Shown here: positions 44,963 through 52,244 of the stretch, one piece after another
How positions within the stretch are numbered: position 1 is the first letter of the stretch
Layout of the letters: each line of letters opens with the position of its first letter
Assembly: GCF_017114915.1 (NCBI RefSeq)
Contig: NZ_JAAUOE010000008.1
Span: 78,675 to 132,735 of the forward strand
From: Pseudomonas frederiksbergensis
GTDB lineage: Bacteria; Pseudomonadota; Gammaproteobacteria; Pseudomonadales; Pseudomonadaceae
Direction of reading: 5' to 3'
Length of the DNA: 54,061 nt
Translations under genes and position numbers: made by a program
The notes under the pieces: generated by a model
Told to the model about the DNA's origin: nothing
What the model saw: only the letters and a program-made list of their open reading frames with translations
Database searches by the model: none

Positions 44963-45652
44963 CTACTGAGCGTAGTTCTGCGCGAAGGCGGTAATTGCCT
45001 GCGTAGCCTGGAAGTCGACCAACTGCAGGCCGCGCTCCTGAATGCTGGTCTTGGCAAGCTGCACCGCTTTACGGTGGCGGGCTGATTCATTCTCGGCGGG
45101 AGTGCTGACAGGGATTAGTACGTTTTTTAGTTGAATAATCCCTTCTTGTTCGGCGCGTACGAACTTCATCAGCCACTGGTCGCAGTGGTCGAGTATCGCG
45201 CTTGGCTCGGCCTGATCAAAAGCCAATGGTTTGATAGCGGCCACTACCTCGTTTCGGTGAACCAAGGGCAGGTGCAGTTTGGTCAGGTCGCCAATCAGGG
45301 TGTCATCGCGGAAATTGCGGATCGATGCTTCCGAGAACATGGTTCGAATTTCTCGAACCATGAGCTCTTCGCGACGATCATGCCCTATACCTTGGCGTTC
45401 GATATAGCGGCTATATAGCGTTCCGAGGGCCGCGTCGAAGTTTTCCACCAATATCGAGCGCATGGGGCTGAAGCGAATCAGTGACTCCTTCGGCTCGGTC
45501 AGGAAACGAAAGTGGTTAACGATCTGCGACTCTTGGGCTTCTGTTGTCATGAGGCGAACGTTATCCAATTCGTTCTGGGCTTTTTGCTGTCTCTCAAACG
45601 GATTTGTCCGCGTTAGTATTTCTAGGATATGGCTTGCCTTGGTGCATCTCAC
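44963..45652 (-). CDS. Hypothetical protein flanked by the duplication
   Basis: A 229-aa product if the GTG at 45652 is used; an internal ATG (MTTEAQESQ) is an alternative. It is soluble and charged, with FRFLTEPKESLIRFSPMRSI followed by FDAALGTLYSRYIERQ, a pattern that loosely recalls DUF3037-type proteins (phage/accessory), but I cannot confirm this. It lies between two 68-bp direct repeats, which suggests it arrived with, or survives from, a rearrangement. Codon use is less GC-biased than in the core genes. Function unknown. Confidence 0.55.
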   Translation of the reverse strand: MRCTKASHILEILTRTNPFERQQKAQNELDNVRLMTTEAQESQIVNHFRFLTEPKESLIRFSPMRSILVENFDAALGTLYSRYIERQGIGHDRREELMVREIRTMFSEASIRNFRDDTLIGDLTKLHLPLVHRNEVVAAIKPLAFDQAEPSAILDHCDQWLMKFVRAEQEGIIQLKNVLIPVSTPAENESARHRKAVQLAKTSIQERGLQLVDFQATQAITAFAQNYAQ

Positions 45653-45666
45653 CGCTTAATTAACAG

Positions 45667-45975
45667 CTATTCTTCGGACTCCGTCGCCGTCCGGGCAGGT
45701 CGCGGTGTCAGCACCTTCACCACATCATCAATCACCGCTTTGCTCATCGCCGTCAGGTAGTGTGCGGCCCAGGCGTGGCGGTCGGTGTCTTTTGCGTAGG
45801 CAGCGTCCTCGGCAAATGATTTGGCGAGGGATAGCAGGTCGGATGCCTGTGCCAATGCGTTGACGATAGGTACGCCAGCACTGACGTGGAACAGTGGCTG
45901 ATCCGAGCAATAGGTAAAAGGCGTGAAGCCGATGGTTTTCAGTTCGGAAGCTGCGGGTGAATCTGTTTTGTTCAT
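45667..45975 (-). CDS. DUF3077-type small protein
   Basis: A 102-aa product; the ATG follows TAGGAGTT at 8 bases. The sequence FTPFTYCSDQPLFHVSAGVP (17-36), ALAQASDLLSLAKSFAEDAAY and HAWAAHYLTAMSKAVIDDVV is the pattern I know from the DUF3077 family, small soluble proteins present in many copies in Pseudomonas, function unknown. Its 3' part (residues ~74-96) is duplicated 800 bases away. It is preceded by a long structured leader. Confidence 0.7.
   Translation of the reverse strand: MNKTDSPAASELKTIGFTPFTYCSDQPLFHVSAGVPIVNALAQASDLLSLAKSFAEDAAYAKDTDRHAWAAHYLTAMSKAVIDDVVKVLTPRPARTATESEE
45689..45756. repeat. Duplicated 3' fragment of the DUF3077-type gene (copy B, intact gene)
   Basis: Partner of 44889-44956; here it is part of the open reading frame and is presumably the source copy. 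Confidence 0.9.
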
Positions 45976-46430
45976 GATGTAACTCCTAATTTGAGGAGCT
46001 GTCACGTTCGTTTCCAAGCGAATGGGTGGCAGCTGTGCGCAGGTTGGAAAACCGGGAAATTAGGAAACCGGCACGCCCGAAGACGTCCCGCGCACAGCCG
46101 CCATAACTCAAAAGTGCAAGCTAAAAAACGTTTGCAATCGTGAAGAGGGGCGCTGTTGCGACTAATTTCGACGGGTTTCCAAGCCCGGTCGCTGATTGGC
46201 AGCGACGTCCGGAGAGTATCCCGTCGAAGAAAAGCCCAACAAGGCGGCAAAGTGCCCAAATGCGCCCATTACGTAATTCTCGGAGTTTGCCTACAACCTT
46301 GGCGGACGTCATCCGATAACCCGCCGTCCGCGCAAAATATAACCTAGACGACAGACAGTAAAAAACGACGCGCGACCCGCCTCGGAGCCGCGCACAAGGC
46401 GCGACCTGATCCCCGACAGGAAGACGTTGT
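45976..46430. other. Structured divergent leader region
   Basis: 455 bases without a gene between the DUF3077-type gene (minus) and a small membrane-protein gene (plus). It holds a large hairpin, GGCAGCTGTGCGC (46028-46040) with GCGCACAGCCGCC (46090-46102), pairing 12 of 13, around 49 bases. A second hairpin, GTCGCT-N7-AGCGAC, lies at 46190-46208. TTTCCAAGC occurs at both ends (near 46011 and 46176). On the minus strand it reads as an RNA leader of the DUF3077-type gene. Confidence 0.55.
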
Positions 46431-46616
46431 ATGTCCACACCTCCCACGACTCAAGCCAGCATCGAGCAGTTGCACCGAGACGTGGCCGCTTTGGCTGAAG
46501 ACATGCGTAGCCCAGCCCCCACTGCGACCCGAGCGATACTACTGCCGTTCGGGCTCGGCGCCGCGCTGGCCCTGGTGACTTTTGCCGTCGTCGCCTTGGT
46601 GGCTCAACTGGTCTAA
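46431..46616 (+). CDS. Small single-span membrane protein
   Basis: A 61-aa product, ATG 8 bases after AGGAAGA. A charged N part (TQASIEQLHRDVAALAEDM) is followed by one strong membrane helix at about 35-60 (AILLPFGLGAALALVTFAVV). No family recognised. It is divergent from the DUF3077-type gene and ended by the hairpin at 46651. Confidence 0.55.
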   Translation: MSTPPTTQASIEQLHRDVAALAEDMRSPAPTATRAILLPFGLGAALALVTFAVVALVAQLV

Positions 46617-46650
46617 ATCCTAAGGCCAAACGTCAATCTCAGAAAACGAA

Positions 46651-46674
46651 AAAGCCGCGCATTAGCGCGGCTTT
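46651..46674. terminator. Terminator next to the tRNA 3' fragment
   Basis: AAAGCCGCGC-ATTA-GCGCGGCTTT. It ends the small membrane-protein gene on the plus strand and, on the minus strand, stands where the terminator of the original tRNA gene should be. A near-identical copy is at 48256-48278. Confidence 0.88.
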
Positions 46675-46680
46675 CTTGTT

Positions 46681-46726
46681 TGGTGGGCCCACACGGACTT
46701 GAACCGTGGACCAAAGGATTATGAGT
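46681..46726 (-). repeat. Duplicated 3' half of the CAU tRNA (distal att site)
   Basis: 46 bases identical to 48284-48329, from the CCA end to the anticodon loop (ATGAGT), then unrelated sequence. This is the classical footprint of a tyrosine-recombinase element integrated in a tRNA gene: intact tRNA at one border, 3' fragment at the other. Confidence 0.9.
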
Positions 46727-47027
46727 TGCCGGGCGAGCAGATAAGCCTAGAGAAAGCGTTCGTAGGTGAACGTAGGTTGGCATAGCTGGAGGCCCCGTAA
46801 TACGTGGTGTTAAGCGTAATTTTGAGAAGGTTGCTCAAGCTGAGTACTGTACCGTGGTCGTACTGATTTTGCAGCCAACCTACGTTAGGAGTTACCAGTA
46901 TGTTCTAAGTAACCCCCAATCCGCCGGCAAGGTCCAACGCTAAGATCATCGATCAACGCGCTGTTGATCGACTGTTGTCCCATATGATTTTGGGTCAGAG
47001 ACGGCACCGAGAAATCGTGCCAGGGCT
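46727..47027. other. Non-coding end of the tRNA-bounded mini-island
   Basis: No gene seen. It has a perfect 12-bp inverted repeat, AACGTAGGTTGG (46769-46780) and CCAACCTACGTT (46875-46886), and a tighter palindrome CGATCAAC-N5-GTTGATCG (46950-46970). Such repeats beside an att site could be recombinase arm sites, but no integrase gene remains in the window. Confidence 0.5.
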
Positions 47028-47270
47028 TCAGTCCCCCTCCGTGAACCGCCGCCGCGTCAGGAAAAGCACCACGCCCAGCGGCACGGCCAGCAGTGCTAGC
47101 AGTTCCAGGTCAAAGCCCAGCACCTGCTGCTCACCAACCTTGAAGATGCTGACCAAGCCCGTTGCCAGCAGCGTCAAACCCAGCCACTTGCGCAGCGGGT
47201 ATGGTTTCAGAAACTGAACGAGGATCGCGCCCAGCACCAGAAGGACGACAGTTTGCATGATGTAGGGCAT
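47028..47270 (-). CDS. Small three-helix membrane protein, coupled to the upstream gene
   Basis: An 80-aa product with three membrane helices (about 5-20, 30-46, 52-72) and a charged C-terminal tail TRRRFTEGD. Its ribosome site GAGGAA overlaps the stop region of the 170-aa gene upstream, so the two are translated together. No family recognised. It lies inside the tRNA-bounded mini-island. Confidence 0.6.
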   Translation of the reverse strand: MPYIMQTVVLLVLGAILVQFLKPYPLRKWLGLTLLATGLVSIFKVGEQQVLGFDLELLALLAVPLGVVLFLTRRRFTEGD

Positions 47271-47280
47271 GCGCAGTTCC

Positions 47281-47793
47281 TCAGACCTTGATGACCAGCG
47301 TCACGACAGAGCGCTGTGGGCCAATCCCGCCATGGACCTCTCCCTCGATGCTGACCAGCACGTCACCTGCATGCAGGTTCGGCAGGGCCCCTTTGAGGTA
47401 CCAGTTGACACCTGTCGTCACGACTGCACCTGAAGCCCAGCCAATGAGCGGCCCGCCCAACGTACCTACCCTCCCGGCAACGCCACCTGAGGCCGCAGCA
47501 ATTCCCTTGGCGACGTTGCCGCGCATAGTATTGATAGCATCGGCCTGCTGCCGGGTGAGGGGATTGGAAATGCAAACTGTCAGCAGGCATGGCAGGTTTC
47601 GAGCCTGCATTCGGTCGTACATATCGACGACCATGCTGTTGACTTGGTAATGGGCGCGTTTCGCTTCGCCAAAGTGCAGCTCGCGCAGGCGACCTCGGTC
47701 GCTTTCCATGAGGGTGATTTGAGACAGATTGAAGACGATCCCTTCCTCGGACCTGTACTGCGTAGTCTTCTCGAACTTCATGCGCGTATCCAT
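47281..47793 (-). CDS. Hypothetical glycine-zipper protein in the mini-island
   Basis: A 170-aa product (an ATG four codons in is an alternative start). A soluble N part (about 1-90) with FEKTTQYRSEEGIVFNLSQI and ELHFGEAKRAHYQVNSMVVD is followed by a glycine-rich hydrophobic stretch (about 92-128, VAKGIAAASGGVAGRVGTLG, repeated GxxxG spacing) and a beta-rich C end with LPNLHAGDVLVSIEGEV. Glycine zippers are common in membrane-inserting proteins. Paired by 10-base spacing with a small membrane protein. Function unknown; not recognised. Confidence 0.6.
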   Translation of the reverse strand: MDTRMKFEKTTQYRSEEGIVFNLSQITLMESDRGRLRELHFGEAKRAHYQVNSMVVDMYDRMQARNLPCLLTVCISNPLTRQQADAINTMRGNVAKGIAAASGGVAGRVGTLGGPLIGWASGAVVTTGVNWYLKGALPNLHAGDVLVSIEGEVHGGIGPQRSVVTLVIKV

Positions 47794-47966
47794 TCGTGCA
47801 AAAAGACGATGATTTTCTACAAGCGGTGACTAAGATGCAAACGGTCTTTGATGTGAGGCCCCGGGGAATTTGACGTCTGCACGGGTCTCATCGCCAGCTA
47901 CCGCACCCCCGCAAGGTCAGTTTTCGGTCAGCGGCAACAGCGACGGCTCATTCGGCGTCCGAAAGT

Positions 47967-48158
47967 GTGCTGTGGGACCTGAAGCAAGAGAACAATAGCT
48001 TCGACCTAGATTCGGCTTACGATCAGTATGATCGTGCTCGGGAGATGTCAGCTGCGTTGGAGCTGGGCACTATGCTGGGACGGTACTCCTTCGCGGTGCC
48101 GGATGAGGTTGCACGCGGTGAGTTGCGGCTGTTGCGCAATCCAGAGGATGACCTGTAG
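47967..48158 (+). CDS. Possible short ORF or gene remnant
   Basis: A 63-aa frame from GTG with only a weak CGAAAG upstream. The acidic, helical sequence (SAYDQYDRAREMSAALELGT...) looks protein-like and may be the C-terminal remnant of a lost island gene. Together with its flanks (47794-48255) nothing else is visible in this stretch. Confidence 0.3.
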   Translation: MLWDLKQENNSFDLDSAYDQYDRAREMSAALELGTMLGRYSFAVPDEVARGELRLLRNPEDDL

Positions 48159-48255
48159 GCCAAGGCACCTCCTTGAAGCGCCTTGGCGGCTGGCGAACCA
48201 GAATTGTACCCTTGGACCATAGGACGGTATCTGTGGTGGACCAGCCAGAAACACG

Positions 48256-48278
48256 AAAGCCGCGCAATGCGCGGCTTT
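48256..48278 (-). terminator. Terminator of the CAU tRNA gene
   Basis: AAAGCCGCGC, 3-nt loop, GCGCGGCTTT lies six bases past the tRNA CCA end on the minus strand. It resembles 46651-46674, so the duplicated border covers both the tRNA 3' half and its terminator. Confidence 0.85.
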
Positions 48279-48283
48279 GAGTA

Positions 48284-48360
48284 TGGTGGGCCCACACGGA
48301 CTTGAACCGTGGACCAAAGGATTATGAGTCCTCTGCTCTAACCAACTGAGCTATAGGCCC
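48284..48360 (-). tRNA. tRNA with CAU anticodon, probably tRNA-Ile2
   Basis: 77 nt with a full cloverleaf: acceptor GGGCCTA (its last base not paired perfectly) with GGGCCC at the 3' side, D arm AGCTCAGTTGGTTAGAGC, anticodon loop CTCATAA, variable loop TTTGGTC, T arm with GGTTCAAGTCC, and encoded CCA. CAU can be elongator Met or lysidine-modified Ile2; the GGTC variable region is closer to E. coli ileX. Its 3' half is the att site of a mini-island. Confidence 0.92.
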
Positions 48361-48375
48361 TCAGTAGGCCGCGGA

Positions 48376-51300
48376 TTATAGCGACGGTTTCTCGGCTGTG
48401 CTATCCGAAAAATCCGATATGGCTATACGAAGAAACGTCGCGGCGAATTCGTCGGGGGGAAGTGGCGGGCTGACGATGTAGCCCTGGATCTGTTCGCAGC
48501 CTTCGGTGGTAAGGAATTGTTGCTGGGCCAGGGTTTCGACGCCCTCGGCGATGACAGTGAATTGCATGCTGCGGCCCAGGGCGATGATTGCGCGAACGAT
48601 GGCGGCGTCGTGCGGGTCGTCCGGCAGGCCGCGGACGAAGGATTGGTCGATCTTGAGGATGTCCAGCGGCAGGCGTTTGAGGTAGCTCAGGGACGAATAA
48701 CCGGTGCCGAAATCGTCGATCGCCAGTTGCACGCCCAGGCGTTTGAGTTGGTGCAGCACCGCGAGTGCTTCTTCGGCCTGGCTCATGATGAAGTTTTCGG
48801 TAATCTCCAGTTGCAGAAGACCGGGCTCGAGGCGGTTGTCCTTGAGCAATTGCTCGATTCGGCCGAGCAGGTTCGGTTGGCGCAGTTGAGCGCCTGCGAG
48901 GTTGACCGAGAGTGGGCCCAGGCACTCATAGACCTGATTCCACTCGTACATCTGTCGGCAGGCGGTCTCCAGGACCCAATCGCCGATTTGCAGGATCATG
49001 CCGTTTTCTTCGGCCAGGGGAATGAAGTGTTCGGGTGGCACATCGCCGAAGGTCGGGTGATGCCAGCGAATCAGCGCTTCAGCGCCGACCAGTCGATGAT
49101 CGTCGAGACTGAGCTTGGGCTGGTAGTACAAAAACAGCTCATTGCGCTCGATGGCGCGTCGCAGTTCATGCTCCAGCGCCACGCGTTCGCTGGCCTGGGC
49201 GGTGAGGTCGCGGGTGTAGCTTTCAACCCGGTTACGGCCCTTGGCCTTGGAGCGATACATCGCGGCATCGGCGTTCTTGACCAGTGTGGCGACGTCGCAG
49301 CCGTCCCGGGGATACAGACTGGTGCCGATGCTGGCGCTGATGAAAAACTCGTGCTCGCCGGCCTGGAAAGAGGCGCTGAAGCAATTGAGCAGCTTGGCGG
49401 CAATGTTGTCGGCATCGCTGGCCTGTTGCAGGCCGGGGAGCAGGATGATGAATTCGTCGCCGCCCAGCCGCGCCACGGTGTCGATATCGCGCAGCTGCTC
49501 CTTGAGGCGCACGGCGATGCCTTTGAGCAGCAGGTCGCCGACCGGATGGCCGAGGCTGTCATTGATGTGTTTGAAGCGGTCCAGGTCCAGGAACAGTACC
49601 GCGCCCTGGCCACCGTTTTCCTGCTGGTTGTTCAGCGCGGTCAGCAGTCGGCTTTCGAACAGCGTGCGGTTTGGCAGACCGGTCAGCGGGTCGTGGTGCG
49701 CCTGATAGTCGAGTTTGGCCTGCGCGTGCTTGAGGCTGGAAATGTCTGCGAACACCGCGACAAAGTGGGTGATGAGTTTGTCCCGGTTGCGCACCGCGCT
49801 GATGGTCAGCCAGCTCGGATAGAGCTCGCCATTCTTGCGTCGGTTGGAAATCTCGCCTTGCCAATGACCTTCAGCGGTCAGTTGATGCCACATCGCCGCA
49901 TAGAATGCGCTGTCGTGCAGGCCCGAGGCGAGCAGGCGAGGGGTGTGGCCCAGTGCTTCGGTCTCGCTGTAGCCGGTGATTTCGGTGAAGGCACGATTGA
50001 CCGCGCTGATGTGCTGTTGCGTGTCGGTAATCAACACCCCCTCGGCGGTGCTCTCGAACACCGTGGCGGCCTGTTGCAGCTTCTCCTGCATCAGGTGTCG
50101 TTCGGTAATGTCCCGGGCGATCGTCAACATGCAGTCTTCATCGCCGATGGGCAGTGGCCGGCTTGAAACCTCGCAGAGCCGGATCTGCCCGTCCTTGCGG
50201 CGGATGTGGCAACTGAAGTCGCGGACGAAACCATCCCGGTGCAGCAACTCGAGCATCTGTTTACGCTCGTTGAGATTGACCCATATTCCCAGGTCCAGGG
50301 CCGACCGATCCACGGACATCGCGCTGTTAAAGCCGGTAAGACGGCTGAAGCCTTCGTTGACCTCCAACAGCAAGCCATCGCTTTGCCGGGACAGCAACAA
50401 GCCGTCGGGGGAGGCATGGAAGGCCTTGGCGAATTTTTCTTCGGAGGTTTGCAGCTGTTGCTGGGTTTCCTTGAGCTGACTGATGTCCCGCACGACCACC
50501 ACCAGGGCCGGGGTCGTATCGAGATCGAAAGGCTCGGCGGAAATCAGGCCGGTAAACACCTGGCCATTGCTGCGGCGAAAGGGCATCTCCAGGTTGCGGA
50601 TACTGCCGGCTTGCAAGCGCTGTAACAAACCCGGCCCCACGCCGGGAACGCCCCAGATGTTCAGGTCGGTGGCGGTCTGGCCTATGACTTCTTCGGCCTT
50701 GAGGCCGATCTGTTCCTCGAACGCTTCGTTGACTTCCAGCAGGCAACCGTCGGAAAGCCGCGCGATTACCAGAATATCCGGGCATTGCTGGAACACCGAG
50801 GCGAACTTCTGTTCCGACAGACGCAGTGCCTCTTCGGTGCGTTTGGCTTCGCTGATGTCGATCATCAACCCGCGCAGTACCGGTTCATGGCCGTGCTCGA
50901 TCAGGCTGACGAGATCGCGCACCCACAAACAGCGGCCGTCAGCAGTGATGACCCGGTATTCGACGCTGTGATCGCGCCCGGCCGCCACTTCACGGTCGCA
51001 GAATGACTGGGCTCGAGTCAGGTCCGCGGGGTGGATGATGTTGCGCCAGAAGCCCGGAATCAGCCAATGGGACAGGGGATAACCGAGGAGTTCCTCGGCA
51101 TGGGGTGACACGTAGCTGTAGGTGTAATCGCTGATCTGCGCTTCCCACGCGATGGCTGAAAGACTCTCCACCAGCCCGCGGTAATGGTATTCGCTGCTGC
51201 GCAGTTCTTGTTCCAGATCGACCCGGCGGGCAATTTCCGAGCTCAGTCGGCGGTTGATCCGGATAACCACGGCCAGCACGATCATCAGAAACAGCAATCC

Positions 51301-52122
51301 AGGCAGGCCATACATCAACACGTCGTACCAGATGGTCCGATGATCCAGGACGTTACCGACCCAATGCTCCTGGATAGCACTGATTTCACTTGGGGTCATG
51401 TCTGCCAGGACCTTGTCCAGGATACTGACCAGCAACTTGTTGTTCGGGGGCACGGCCATCGCCAATTGGTAGCGATAGGGGGTTTCACCGCTGACGTAGA
51501 GTCCGTCGAGCTTGAGCTGGCGCAGGCTCCAGACGCTGGAGGCGAGATCGCCCACTACGGCGTCCACGGCATCGGTGGCGAGCGCCTGCAGTGCCGAGCT
51601 GACGTTGGGCATCGCCACCAGATTCAGGTCGGGATGGCGGGTGCGCAGCAGTTCATGGGGGGCGTAGTTTTCCACCACGGCGATTTTCAGCCCGTACAGG
51701 TCTTCGAGTTTGCGCGGTTGGGGGCCTCCGACGTGGGCCAGAATGACAATCGGAAAGTCGAGGTAGGGGCGGGTGAACGACAGGTACGTCTGGCGCTCGG
51801 GGGTCGACATGATACCCGGCAAGATATCTAGCTTGCCTTGTCTGGCCTGCTGCAGGACTTCGGTCCAGCTGACCGGTTCGATAGGTGTGAGCTTGATGGC
51901 CAGCCGTTGCCGGATGACGTTGATATAGTCCGCTGCCAGGCCCTGATAACGCCCATGATCATCGCGAAACTCGAATGGCGGCCAGGACGCGTCGACGCCC
52001 AGGCGCAATTCCGGGTGAGCCGTCAACCAACTACGTTCTTCGTCGGTCAGAGTCAGCGCGCCAGCCGTTGCGGTCCAGGTCATCAGCGACAGCAAAAAAA
52101 GCACGGTCTGCCATCTGGGCAT
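48376..52122 (-). CDS. rmcA: RmcA-like SBP/PAS/GGDEF/EAL c-di-GMP regulator
   Basis: A 1248-aa product. A signal peptide (1-21) and a periplasmic bacterial solute-binding domain (about 25-265, LRLGVDASWPPFEFRDDHGR) precede one membrane helix (about 272-292), several PAS domains (from ~310 to ~790), a GGDEF domain with intact RLGGDEFIILLPG near 885, and an EAL domain with GAEALIRWHHP near 1015 and DDFGTGYSSLSYLKRLP. Next to rpoD, as PA0575/RmcA in P. aeruginosa, which lowers c-di-GMP in response to redox state and amino acids. Both catalytic motifs are intact, so net activity is not certain from sequence. Confidence 0.9.
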   Translation of the reverse strand: MPRWQTVLFLLSLMTWTATAGALTLTDEERSWLTAHPELRLGVDASWPPFEFRDDHGRYQGLAADYINVIRQRLAIKLTPIEPVSWTEVLQQARQGKLDILPGIMSTPERQTYLSFTRPYLDFPIVILAHVGGPQPRKLEDLYGLKIAVVENYAPHELLRTRHPDLNLVAMPNVSSALQALATDAVDAVVGDLASSVWSLRQLKLDGLYVSGETPYRYQLAMAVPPNNKLLVSILDKVLADMTPSEISAIQEHWVGNVLDHRTIWYDVLMYGLPGLLFLMIVLAVVIRINRRLSSEIARRVDLEQELRSSEYHYRGLVESLSAIAWEAQISDYTYSYVSPHAEELLGYPLSHWLIPGFWRNIIHPADLTRAQSFCDREVAAGRDHSVEYRVITADGRCLWVRDLVSLIEHGHEPVLRGLMIDISEAKRTEEALRLSEQKFASVFQQCPDILVIARLSDGCLLEVNEAFEEQIGLKAEEVIGQTATDLNIWGVPGVGPGLLQRLQAGSIRNLEMPFRRSNGQVFTGLISAEPFDLDTTPALVVVVRDISQLKETQQQLQTSEEKFAKAFHASPDGLLLSRQSDGLLLEVNEGFSRLTGFNSAMSVDRSALDLGIWVNLNERKQMLELLHRDGFVRDFSCHIRRKDGQIRLCEVSSRPLPIGDEDCMLTIARDITERHLMQEKLQQAATVFESTAEGVLITDTQQHISAVNRAFTEITGYSETEALGHTPRLLASGLHDSAFYAAMWHQLTAEGHWQGEISNRRKNGELYPSWLTISAVRNRDKLITHFVAVFADISSLKHAQAKLDYQAHHDPLTGLPNRTLFESRLLTALNNQQENGGQGAVLFLDLDRFKHINDSLGHPVGDLLLKGIAVRLKEQLRDIDTVARLGGDEFIILLPGLQQASDADNIAAKLLNCFSASFQAGEHEFFISASIGTSLYPRDGCDVATLVKNADAAMYRSKAKGRNRVESYTRDLTAQASERVALEHELRRAIERNELFLYYQPKLSLDDHRLVGAEALIRWHHPTFGDVPPEHFIPLAEENGMILQIGDWVLETACRQMYEWNQVYECLGPLSVNLAGAQLRQPNLLGRIEQLLKDNRLEPGLLQLEITENFIMSQAEEALAVLHQLKRLGVQLAIDDFGTGYSSLSYLKRLPLDILKIDQSFVRGLPDDPHDAAIVRAIIALGRSMQFTVIAEGVETLAQQQFLTTEGCEQIQGYIVSPPLPPDEFAATFLRIAISDFSDSTAEKPSL

Positions 52123-52211
52123 AACGGTCTCGTTATGGCTTGGGGGAATGTTTCGAGTGTAGACGGGCTATTCGGCGGGGGGGACGTGCGGGGCATTTAA
52201 TCTGCATAAAG

Positions 52212-52241
52212 CAAAACCCCCGGCCTGAGCCGGGGGTTTTG
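52212..52241 (-). terminator. Terminator of rpoD
   Basis: A perfect 13-bp stem (CAAAACCCCCGGC and complement) with a CTGA loop lies four bases past the rpoD stop; the run of T follows on the minus strand. Confidence 0.93.
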
Positions 52242-52244
52242 TGA

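Noticed and set aside
47794..48255. Search for a further island gene such as an integrase remnant
   Set aside because: Only the doubtful 63-codon frame at 47967-48158 is present; no recombinase motif was found in any frame.
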